Shown here: positions 8,401-13,761 of the stretch, in pieces
How positions within the stretch are numbered: the stretch's first letter is position 1
Layout of the letters: the number at the start of each line of letters is the position of its first letter
NCBI GenBank assembly: GCA_029935275.1
Contig: JAOZKQ010000022.1
Location: 1-14,212 of the forward strand
DNA from: Bacteroidales bacterium
GTDB lineage: Bacteria; Bacteroidota; Bacteroidia; Bacteroidales; VadinHA17
Length of the DNA stretch: 14,212 nucleotides
Direction of reading: 5' to 3'
Notes under the pieces: generated by a model
What the model was told of the DNA's origin: nothing
What the model saw: only the letters and a program-made list of their open reading frames with translations
Databases searched by the model: none
Position numbers and translations under genes: made by a program

Positions 8401-9253
8401 TACTATTATTGATATGGTTGAGAATGATACAATTAGCTTTATAATTGACTCGACTAAATATAAAAATAAAGATTTTTTTAAAAATCTGCATGGGGACATT
8501 GTAGTTGATATGCCTGGGAATTTCTGGATAAGAGGGAATGATATGAATATTCAGTTGGAAGGGAATGTGAAGGTAACTAAAAACAAATGGGATGTAAGGT
8601 ATTTTGGAGATGTTGAGGTAAGACGGGGTTATTATAAACTATATGGCCGGAAACTTGTTATTGATAAGGCATCGATAGAACTCAGGGGTGAAGAAGAAAT
8701 AGATCCTGTCCTCAATGTCCATGTTTATTATAAATTCAGAGTTAGAAATAATTCCGGTAATGAGAATCTCAGGATTCTGAATATTAAGGTTTCCGGAACC
8801 TTAAAGGACCCCGTATTAAACTTTGATCTGGATGGAAAAGGAATTGAAAAAGAAGATGCAATTTCTTATTTATTATTTGGTATTAAAATAGATGATCTGG
8901 ACTTCAGTCAGCAGTCCCAAATGCCGGCCTCTGGTGAGAACCTGGCTAAAGATATAGGATTTAGTCAGTTAGCTAATATGTTGCAAAGTTCTATTGGTCA
9001 ATCCATAGGGATTGATGTAATTGAGATTGATAGTGAGGATAACTGGGACACGGCACCGGTAACCCTTGGGAAATACATTACGAATTATTTATACATGAGT
9101 TATACCTATACTTTCTCACTCACAAATGATAAAAAGGATTATGAACCTTATAAATTGGTTCTGGAATATCAGCTATTACGTAACCTTTTTCTTCAGGGCT
9201 CGAATTCCGGAAGTGGTTCTGGTTTCGATGTTTTTCTGAAGTTTGATTTTTAA
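5411..9253 (+). CDS. tamB: TamB-like translocation and assembly module protein (DUF490)
   Basis: A 1280-residue protein with an N-terminal membrane anchor (about residues 4-27) and then about 1200 residues of repeating beta-rich segments, as in AsmA/TamB-type proteins that span the periplasm as a long groove. The C-terminal third carries TamB/DUF490 signatures: DAISYLLFG (about 1149-1157) and GKYITNYLYMSY (about 1220-1231), with a terminal DVFLKFDF. In the family the anchor sits in the inner membrane and the C-terminal domain meets the POTRA domains of TamA. Roles proposed for relatives include outer-membrane protein assembly and lipid transfer between membranes. The ATG shares one base with the TAA of the preceding gene (TAATG), which strongly suggests translational coupling. 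Length is within the family's usual 1200-1600 residues. Confidence 0.88.
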   Translation: MRIIIKILFYLTLILIGLVFALLLLVNTQWFKDKLVVFTETRLENVFYGRVEIGKLDGSLFKSISLKDVAYIDSTGNKIISLKEVGVTYRVRELLSKNIYVNDFHISKSEVHLEKSDSAWNISSIIRPVNKKKDKKPFSWGITVENADFNEFEVFVNSPDSSMPEYLKTSMNFDFQFINQKLFANMNSVELVTHSPDLRIKNGYVFFEKNDSLLRVKDLQLNSDSSFISLNGYISSINFKEAELVLKSEIAFQDLEPFVKGLNNKASPEINIMALLENGNLDAEIDIKEKEQHIEGSVQLFGLLKDISLKTRLGFKHINISDWLDKNELKSDLSGGLDIESNSLKFKSNNISGDFFLANTPVKGIELDSLHIKFNKEGDAIQSELMVQSNKSRGDFAVGLSNIYAEPEYNIVGEFIHLNLGNILNNKKLVSDINMKIDLSGSGKTPETAMFNLNTEIDKVVYADFKIENSLIKLQYDKGSYDIQDFCLQSSVADLSLTGQGSLKDSTKLELEMYVKDLSSLKHLLKQKEIKTNGIVKAQISGNIDSLVSKIQFDLFETMMDTISIDELAGNLALNIFPKRKQYSGNGEITASKLKYGRYNFEKLILKSDFSEKQYDNQIFFESKDSLNGDIDIDINIENDPLFALNNIDLNIYGRNWVGGSDSSEVQLFKDRIAVRNINIESEDQRIFIDGYYSFKGKEDLRMDIINLRIDKLPFIEKVPGKPTGILNFKLDLQGDATQPEIAGALMITNGSISGISIDTFSLDLNYASDNLGFASSLTANNTHIVSVSAVVPYHLSFTDSIQKIDKNIPVNISLKTDSLDLNFISSILDNDKFIMSGTLIGDFKIDGSVADPQFTGFLNLYDGSFQFEKLGINYHDVVLRSGFRENKYVLDSLRILSGKEGELNVTGEAVLGSTFKKPIDRFSVDIIGSDFVLAKSHLAEIEFNTNLNLKGTLDDPEIKGSLNIEKAKINLDELMKRSGRKPKVIGVPMLVEAINDTIIDMVENDTISFIIDSTKYKNKDFFKNLHGDIVVDMPGNFWIRGNDMNIQLEGNVKVTKNKWDVRYFGDVEVRRGYYKLYGRKLVIDKASIELRGEEEIDPVLNVHVYYKFRVRNNSGNENLRILNIKVSGTLKDPVLNFDLDGKGIEKEDAISYLLFGIKIDDLDFSQQSQMPASGENLAKDIGFSQLANMLQSSIGQSIGIDVIEIDSEDNWDTAPVTLGKYITNYLYMSYTYTFSLTNDKKDYEPYKLVLEYQLLRNLFLQGSNSGSGSGFDVFLKFDF

Positions 9254-9258
9254 CCCGG

Positions 9259-9357
9259 AACCTATAAATGATAAACCTTGAATGATGAAGCTTGAATAAT
9301 CTAAACCTTGAACCTTTGAACCCAGAACCTCTAAACCTTGAACCTCTGAACCTCTAT
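9259..9357. repeat. 15-base tandem repeat between convergent tamB and pyrI
   Basis: About 6.5 units with a strict 15-base period begin at 9259, 9274, 9289, 9304, 9319, 9334 and 9349. The clearest units are AACCTTGAACCTTTG (9304), AACCCAGAACCTCTA (9319) and AACCTTGAACCTCTG (9334). Within a unit, AACC recurs at alternating 7- and 8-base spacing. Earlier units are more decayed (AACCTTGAATGATGA at 9274). The array fills the whole space between the two convergent genes, and its last unit contains the pyrI stop codon at 9354-9356. No ordinary hairpin terminator is visible here. Confidence 0.85.
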
Positions 9358-9812
9358 CTTATATTCAAATGTTCCTGATCTGTTATCTTTTCACAATACC
9401 TGCATTTTAAGGCAATTTCATTTCCTGGTATTACCGTGAACCTTGTGATTATTTGTTCGTGATTAGTAATACATTTAGGGTTTACACACCTGGCAATTCC
9501 AATTATTTCTTTAGGGACTTCAACATTATATTTTTCAACTACTTTATAGTTGTTAATAATGTTTAGTTTGGCTTCTGGAGCAACCAGGGCAATCCGGTTC
9601 ACATCATCATCTACAAAGGTTTTACCGGCAACTTTGATAATGGCTTTCCTGCCTAATTTTTTGCTTTCTAAATTCGTCCCAAAAGTAATTCTATTATCAA
9701 ACTTTTCGAGACCAAGAATGGAAATTACTTTAAAAAGATTCTTGGCCGGAATGTGGTCAATTACTGTTCCGTTTTTTATTCCACTAACGCTAAGTTGTTT
9801 AACATCTCTCAT
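9354..9812 (-). CDS. pyrI: Aspartate carbamoyltransferase regulatory chain
   Basis: A 152-residue protein, almost the same length as the 153-residue E. coli chain. It does not catalyse; it binds effector nucleotides (CTP, UTP or ATP in characterised enzymes) and holds catalytic trimers in the allosteric holoenzyme of pyrimidine synthesis. The N-terminal allosteric domain includes GTVIDHIPA (15-23). The C-terminal zinc domain has all four ligands, Cys109, Cys114, Cys137 and Cys140, in C-x4-C and C-x2-C pairs, as in the E. coli protein. It starts 12 bases after the pyrB stop, so the two are co-transcribed. The stop codon lies inside a tandem repeat shared with the convergent tamB side. Confidence 0.95.
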   Translation of the reverse strand: MRDVKQLSVSGIKNGTVIDHIPAKNLFKVISILGLEKFDNRITFGTNLESKKLGRKAIIKVAGKTFVDDDVNRIALVAPEAKLNIINNYKVVEKYNVEVPKEIIGIARCVNPKCITNHEQIITRFTVIPGNEIALKCRYCEKITDQEHLNIR

Positions 9813-9824
9813 TGCTGATATTTA

Positions 9825-10733
9825 CTATTTTAAACCTAAAATTGAAGCGATTATAGCCTGTCTTGTATAAACTCCGTTTAGAGCCTGGGTAAAATAATAT
9901 GCCTTTTCACTTTTATCCACATCCTGATGGATCTCATTTACCCTTGGCAGAGGATGGAGGATTTTAAGATTTGCTTTTGTGTTTTCAAGCATCGCATACC
10001 TTAATACATAAATATTTTTCACTTTTTCATATTCCATAGGATCAGAGAATCTTTCTCTTTGCACCCTTGTCATATATATTATATCTGCCCTGGAAATAAT
10101 TTCCGTAAAATCGGAATGCTCATAATATTTAAGACCCAACTCATTAAGATATAATTTATATTCATCAGGCATTTGCAATTCCTTGGGAGATATAAAATTG
10201 AAGGTAGTATTAAAATGAGACATTGCCATCAGCAACGAATGAACTGTCCGTCCATATTTCAGGTCACCTACCAGGAATATATTCAGGTTCTCCAGGGTCC
10301 CCTGGGTTTTTAATATGGAGTACAGGTCTAGAAGTGTTTGTGTGGGGTGTTGGTTGGCGCCATCACCGGCATTAACAACAGGAACCCTGGACACCTCAGA
10401 TGCATACAGGGCACTTCCTTCAAGCGGATGACGCAATATGATCAGATCACTGTAATTACTGACTGTCATAATTGTGTCCTTAAGGGATTCCCCTTTTGAA
10501 ACACTGGAAGAAGAAGAGTCCGTAAATCCAACAATTCTGCCACCTAAGCGGCTCACTGCACTTTCAAAACTTAACCTGGTCCTGGTTGATGGCTCATAGA
10601 ATAAAGTAGAAATAACTTTACCATTGAGCAGTTCAGGTTCAGGCTTGGCTTCAAACTCAGCAGCAATATTCAGGATTTTAAGAATTTCCTCTTTGGTATA
10701 ATCATTGATAGAAACGAGGCTTCTTGATTTCAT
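9825..10733 (-). CDS. pyrB: Aspartate carbamoyltransferase catalytic subunit
   Basis: A 302-residue enzyme of de novo pyrimidine synthesis that joins carbamoyl phosphate to L-aspartate to give N-carbamoyl-L-aspartate. The N-terminal carbamoyl-phosphate domain has the diagnostic FYEPSTRTRLSFE (46-58, STRTR 49-53) and SKGES (79-83). DGANQHPTQTLLDL (124-137) holds the active-site His. GDLKYGRTVHSL (156-167) opens the aspartate domain, and HPLPRVNEI (260-268) supplies the 240s-loop residues. All key active-site motifs are present. Length is typical of PyrB that partners PyrI, and pyrI follows directly. A good candidate promoter abuts the start codon. No leader peptide or UTP-sensing attenuator like the enterobacterial one fits in the very short leader. 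Confidence 0.97.
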   Translation of the reverse strand: MKSRSLVSINDYTKEEILKILNIAAEFEAKPEPELLNGKVISTLFYEPSTRTRLSFESAVSRLGGRIVGFTDSSSSSVSKGESLKDTIMTVSNYSDLIILRHPLEGSALYASEVSRVPVVNAGDGANQHPTQTLLDLYSILKTQGTLENLNIFLVGDLKYGRTVHSLLMAMSHFNTTFNFISPKELQMPDEYKLYLNELGLKYYEHSDFTEIISRADIIYMTRVQRERFSDPMEYEKVKNIYVLRYAMLENTKANLKILHPLPRVNEIHQDVDKSEKAYYFTQALNGVYTRQAIIASILGLK

Positions 10734-10740
10734 TTAGTTA

Positions 10741-10771
10741 TAAAGATATGGTGTAAAATAATTATTGCAAA
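10741..10771 (-). promoter_or_regulatory. Bacteroidota-type promoter for pyrBI
   Basis: On the minus strand TTTG (10771-10768) is followed by 19 bases and TATCTTTA (10748-10741). This matches the -33 TTTG fully and seven of eight positions of TAnnTTTG. Only seven bases separate the -7 box from the pyrB ATG (10733), so transcription should start at or within a few bases of the start codon. The spacer length equals that of the candidate promoter at 395-425. It is the strongest promoter match in the window. Confidence 0.5.
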
Positions 10772-10834
10772 TTTAACGATTGCTATGGCATTTATTAATA
10801 ATTGTTGAAATCTGTTCATAACTTTTTTGTATTA

Positions 10835-11449
10835 TCATGGAGTTTCGATTTCGACGATAGAAATATTATTTAAAATTTTCATTTTGTTTGAGATTATAGG
10901 AATCCCTGACAGGGGTACTGCTATTACCATTTCACATTGTTCCCCAAACTCCTGATCATAAGGCTTAATGTTTCCTTCTTTTAAGATTTTCATAACTTCA
11001 TTCATCTGAGGGTATCTGAAATGAATCTTAAACCACTTTTTAATTATTATTGTGCTAATATTCTTATTCTTAATAGCATTTGCAGCAGCAGTACGGTAAG
11101 ATCGTATTAGCCCGCTGGTACCCAATAATGTGCCACCAAAATATCTGATAACTACAATTAATACATTGGTGAGTTCTGCCGAACGTATTTGCCCAAGAAT
11201 TGGTTTGCCTGCTGTTCCGGATGGTTCACCATCATCATTTGCCCTGTATTGGTCTTCATTATGGCCAATTTTATAAGCATAACAATGATGGCGTGCATCA
11301 TGGTATTTCTTTTTCAGCTTTACCAGAATATTTTTTACATCATCTTCTGTTTTAATGGGGTAGGCAAAGGCAAGGAACTTACTGCCCTTTTCTTTATATA
11401 TTCCTTCTGATGGTTTTATTAATGTTTTGTATGATTCAGCTGTATTCAT
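10835..11449 (-). CDS. YigZ/IMPACT family protein (UPF0029, DUF1949)
   Basis: A 204-residue protein with an N-terminal UPF0029/IMPACT domain (about 15-125) and a C-terminal DUF1949-like domain (about 135-200). The family signatures are DDGEPSGTAGKPIL (72-85) and IRYFGGTLLGTSGLIRSY (101-118). Eukaryotic IMPACT proteins regulate the Gcn2 kinase; the bacterial role is unsettled, with translation or RNA-related functions suggested from structure. Its ATG overlaps the stop of the upstream EamA-type transporter by four bases (ATGA), so the two are probably translated in a coupled manner; the functional link is unclear. About 100 bases separate it from pyrB, which has its own promoter. Confidence 0.9.
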   Translation of the reverse strand: MNTAESYKTLIKPSEGIYKEKGSKFLAFAYPIKTEDDVKNILVKLKKKYHDARHHCYAYKIGHNEDQYRANDDGEPSGTAGKPILGQIRSAELTNVLIVVIRYFGGTLLGTSGLIRSYRTAAANAIKNKNISTIIIKKWFKIHFRYPQMNEVMKILKEGNIKPYDQEFGEQCEMVIAVPLSGIPIISNKMKILNNISIVEIETP

Positions 11450-12309
11450 ACCTGGAACAGAATAAACAAAATAACAATTGCCAGGATAATTCCAGCCCAG
11501 TTTACAGGATTGAGTTTTTCTTTGAATAGAACTATGCCTGCCAGTACTGACAATAACACAATACCTATGCTATTAATAGCAAAAACCAGAGAACTGTCCA
11601 GTCCACTATAGCTTAAAGCCTGTATAAAGAAAAATAAAGATCCAAAATTAAAAAGCCCTAATATAATTCCACCTAAAATATCTTTAGTACTTGTTTCTTT
11701 TCCAAACTTTGATTTAAATAACAACTTTGTTAGAAAACTAACGGAAAATGAAATGACAAATAAATAGGCAGAAAACAGGAATACATTTCCTTCCTTAAGA
11801 AAATCCTGCTGAGTGAACTTGACCATAGAATCTGTAATTCCCATTCCAATAAACATGATGGCAGGTAGCCAGATGTACTTTTTTAATCCCGGATGTATAT
11901 CTGTTTTTATCATGGTAAGCAGAAGGGCTGCCGGAGCCAGCACAATCCCCGCAATTTTTAAAAAGGTAGAACTTTCATGATAATATAGGATACTAAAAAT
12001 CATGGGGATAACCATCGACATTTTAGCAGAAATAGATGCAATTGTGAGACCTGCTTTTTGGGTAGTGGCAGAAACTACATTAAACATAATGGCAAACATC
12101 ACTCCAATAATAACAGCCATCATGAACCAGTCATTTACACCAGAATCCTGGTAGCTTCCTTCTTTATTTGCAAGCAAAAAACCCAGAACAGATGCTGCGA
12201 AATAATTCAGTATAATGGCATTGAATGAATTTATTTTGAACCGTTCAAAGTACCGGAAAGTTATCAGAATCAAAGTAGAAGCCAGGATGCTAAAAAAAAG
12301 ATAGCCCAT
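11446..12309 (-). CDS. EamA/DMT-superfamily transporter
   Basis: A 287-residue inner-membrane protein with ten predicted helices, roughly at 2-19, 31-48, 61-82, 88-110, 117-134, 146-164, 176-198, 212-233, 240-263 and 270-287. This is the two-fold repeated five-helix layout of drug/metabolite transporters. The second half has the conserved run of Ala/Ser-rich helix 9 followed by FKEKLNPVNWAGI, typical of EamA domains. The substrate cannot be read from the sequence. It overlaps the YigZ gene by four bases. The ATG at 12309 is the only Met before residue 63, so it is the likely start. However, the start codon and codons 2-6 also form the 3' arm and U-tract of a terminator-like hairpin. Confidence 0.82.
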   Translation of the reverse strand: MGYLFFSILASTLILITFRYFERFKINSFNAIILNYFAASVLGFLLANKEGSYQDSGVNDWFMMAVIIGVMFAIMFNVVSATTQKAGLTIASISAKMSMVIPMIFSILYYHESSTFLKIAGIVLAPAALLLTMIKTDIHPGLKKYIWLPAIMFIGMGITDSMVKFTQQDFLKEGNVFLFSAYLFVISFSVSFLTKLLFKSKFGKETSTKDILGGIILGLFNFGSLFFFIQALSYSGLDSSLVFAINSIGIVLLSVLAGIVLFKEKLNPVNWAGIILAIVILFILFQV

Positions 12310-12328
12310 ATCAAATAAATATGGGCTA
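12292..12328 (-). terminator. Intrinsic terminator overlapping the transporter start codon
   Basis: On the minus strand TAGCCCATAT (12328-12319) pairs perfectly with ATATGGGCTA (12311-12302) around a seven-base loop, giving a 10-bp stem. T, C and a run of eight T (12299-12292) follow. It lies 31 bases after the groES stop, so it would end the redox/groES transcript. The 3' arm includes the EamA ATG (12309-12307), and the T-run encodes Leu-Phe-Phe of that protein. It could instead act as an attenuator or translational block for the transporter. Confidence 0.72.
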
Positions 12329-12359
12329 AAGTTAATAAAATATGTGAGTTGATCTTTTC

Positions 12360-12647
12360 CTAAATTTCTTCAGTCTCAACAATTTTTGCAAGTATATCAG
12401 CGTAAGGTATTACCAGATAATTCTTTCCTTCAAATTCTGTTTCATTGCCTGAAAATTCTTTGAAATATACAGTATCACCTACAGCTATTTCCGCATTTTC
12501 AATATTACTAAGTGCTACTACTTTTGCAAACTTTTGTTTTTCCTTTGCTGAATCAGGAATAATAATACCACTGGCAGTTTTCTGTTCATTTTGTTCTTCT
12601 GTTACGTCAAGTATAACATTCTGATTAACAGGTAATAAGTCTTTCAT
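12360..12647 (-). CDS. GroES-like co-chaperonin (Cpn10 fold), divergent orphan copy
   Basis: A 95-residue Cpn10-family protein. In GroES, seven subunits cap the GroEL cage and contact it through a mobile loop containing a hydrophobic tripeptide. Here the N-terminal strand VNQNVILDV, the mobile-loop region EEQNEQKTASGIIIPDSAKEK (about 17-37, with GIIIP at 27-31), VGDTVYFKEFSG (57-67) and the terminal YADILAKI are all recognisable. Length is normal. It departs from housekeeping GroES in the segment after KVVAL, where the usual GPG-type turn is replaced by SNIENAEIA, and in having no groEL next to it in this window. It follows the thioredoxin-glutaredoxin gene by 37 bases and ends before a terminator. 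It may be a second, specialised copy; I leave the symbol blank. Confidence 0.85.
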   Translation of the reverse strand: MKDLLPVNQNVILDVTEEQNEQKTASGIIIPDSAKEKQKFAKVVALSNIENAEIAVGDTVYFKEFSGNETEFEGKNYLVIPYADILAKIVETEEI

Positions 12648-12684
12648 CTTTTTTATTATTTAAAATGTGAATATTAAATTAAAA

Positions 12685-13269
12685 TTAACCATCGATCTCA
12701 AGGAGCCGATTAATTCTTTCTCTGTCAAAGCCGACAATTATTTGTCCGTTTATGTCTGTTTGTGGAACACCCTGCTGACCTGATTTTTTAACCATGGCTT
12801 CTGCAGCACGCTGATCTTTTGATACATCAATATCTGTAAACCGGATGCCATTTTTTCTTAAATGTGTCTTGATAGTAGTACACCAGCTACATGTTGGAGT
12901 GGAATAAACAGTTACTCTTTTCTGAGGTTTCCCATCAGTGGCAGAAGCAATGAATACAAGGTTTTCGAAAACTGACTTATAATAGCTTTTATCGTTGCAT
13001 CCTTTATATGTATTCCTGAACTCCCCGTTTTCAAAACTAATAAGGGTAGGGGCAGAGCTAATAGCATATTTTCCATGAATATCCCGTACCTCAGTAACAT
13101 CAACGGTGAAAAGTTCAAAATCTTTGGTATTATTTGCGCTTTCCTCGATATTTTGAATAGCACACTCACTAAGTTCTGAACCTTTTTTATAAATAAGTAC
13201 GAATGCCTGTTTTTTCCCCTTAATTTTACTTTGCAGGTCCTGATATGATTTTATTCCGGTTATTTTCAT
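12685..13269 (-). CDS. Degenerate thioredoxin domain fused to a glutaredoxin domain
   Basis: A 194-residue two-domain redox protein, probably cytoplasmic since no signal peptide is seen. Residues 1-108 look like a thioredoxin fold (FVLIYKKGS strand, FTVDVTE, and SAPTLISFENGE with the cis-Pro at 74). The CxxC site is missing: the segment KKGSELSEC leaves only Cys36. Residues 117-194 form a glutaredoxin-like domain with VTVYSTPTCSWC (119-130; Cys127 and Cys130), GVPQ with the second cis-Pro (169), and IVGFDRERI. This resembles small NrdH/YruB-type glutaredoxins. The likely chemistry is dithiol-disulfide exchange by the second domain, with the first serving binding or regulation (inference). It leads a probable operon with the GroES-like gene. 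The ATG at 13269 begins directly before the first strand. Confidence 0.82.
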   Translation of the reverse strand: MKITGIKSYQDLQSKIKGKKQAFVLIYKKGSELSECAIQNIEESANNTKDFELFTVDVTEVRDIHGKYAISSAPTLISFENGEFRNTYKGCNDKSYYKSVFENLVFIASATDGKPQKRVTVYSTPTCSWCTTIKTHLRKNGIRFTDIDVSKDQRAAEAMVKKSGQQGVPQTDINGQIIVGFDRERINRLLEIDG

Positions 13270-13342
13270 TTTTTACAATTGATTAATAATTCTGTTTATT
13301 CTGACTTATTGTAAATTTGAAATTTTCTTATTCATATTTTAT

Positions 13343-13370
13343 GCCAAAACTCAGAAGGAAATATTTTGGC
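13343..13370. repeat. Perfect 7-bp inverted repeat
   Basis: GCCAAAA at 13343-13349 is mirrored by TTTTGGC at 13364-13370 with a 14-base loop. It lies about 75 bases upstream of the redox gene start, on the side where an operator would be expected. A regulator-binding site is possible, but so is chance in AT-rich DNA. It lacks a clean T-tract on either side, so a terminator is less likely. Confidence 0.35.
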
Positions 13371-13474
13371 AGTATTCCTTTGATATTTTTATGAAAGTGT
13401 GACAAACTGACTTGAATATTAAATTTAAAGTTTGGTCTCTTTGAGATATAGTGTCACTCAATGACAATTAAATG

Positions 13475-13502
13475 GTTATTAGTGGTTATTAAATTGTTAT
13501 TA
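13475..13502. repeat. Three GTTATTA direct repeats at about one helical turn
   Basis: GTTATTA occurs at 13475-13481, 13485-13491 and 13496-13502, with start-to-start spacings of 10 and 11 bases. That places the copies on the same face of the helix. The complement, TAATAAC, recurs in the 26-base array at 13578-13655, so the two blocks are opposite-strand versions of related motifs. Confidence 0.55.
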
Positions 13503-13577
13503 TGTAGCCATTCTTACAGGTATCAATTAACAATTATCAGGGATCAAGACCAAAAAATGTAGAGTCAAAATGTAACC

Positions 13578-13655
13578 GAATGACAGCGAAGCTAATAACA
13601 ATTGAATAACAGCGTAGCTAATGACAATCGAATAACAGCGTAGCTAATAACAATT
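13578..13655. repeat. Three head-to-tail 26-base repeats
   Basis: Units at 13578-13603, 13604-13629 and 13630-13655 are exactly 26 bases each and nearly identical. Each reads GAATRACAGCG, then a variable base, then AGCTAATRACAAT plus a last base. The core AGC-GTA-GCT is a short interrupted palindrome. Bases 13594-13610 match the reverse complement of 13485-13501 at 16 of 17 positions, so the array and the upstream repeats could fold back on each other. There are no spacers, so it is not a CRISPR. The biological role is unknown. Confidence 0.8.
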
Positions 13656-13688
13656 TCATCGACAAATTGAGCCAGTTTATCGAAAAAA

Positions 13689-13720
13689 CTTGGTTGATTC
13701 TAAAATCTCCCATATTATTG
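13689..13720 (+). promoter_or_regulatory. Candidate promoter for the lipoprotein gene
   Basis: CTTG at 13689-13692, a 20-base spacer, then TATTATTG at 13713-13720. This fits three of four and seven of eight positions of the Bacteroidota TTTG / TAnnTTTG pattern. Transcription would start near 13727, leaving a leader of about 35 bases before the ATG at 13762. It lies just after the 26-base repeat array. Confidence 0.35.
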
Positions 13721-13761
13721 TTTCGAAAAGGGATGTTTAAACAAATTTTAATTTTAGCACC

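Larger units (their letters stand above)
13270..13761. other. 492-base intergenic region between divergent genes
   Basis: No credible protein or known RNA gene is visible. It should hold promoters for both flanking genes: a plausible one for the lipoprotein at 13689-13720, but none convincing for the redox gene. It is unusually rich in repeats: a 7-bp inverted repeat near 13343, GTTATTA direct repeats near 13475, and 26-base tandem units from 13578. The stretch 13371-13474 holds nothing I can name. Confidence 0.6.

Noticed and set aside
9550..9870. Plus-strand open frame opposite pyrI and the end of pyrB
   Set aside because: It lies antisense to a clearly conserved enzyme subunit and its translation matches no family I recognise; it is a shadow.
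12335..12364. Possible promoter for the EamA gene (minus strand TTTA, 18 bases, TATTTTAT)
   Set aside because: Both boxes match poorly (three of four and six of eight) in very AT-rich DNA, and the spacer is shorter than usual, so I did not list it as a feature.
12685..13269. Selenoprotein (Uxx-type glutaredoxin) possibility
   Set aside because: The active site is an ordinary CSWC with no in-frame TGA, so no selenocysteine is implied.
13578..13655. Short repeats as a CRISPR array
   Set aside because: The 26-base units are directly adjacent with no spacers, there are only three of them, and no cas gene is present.
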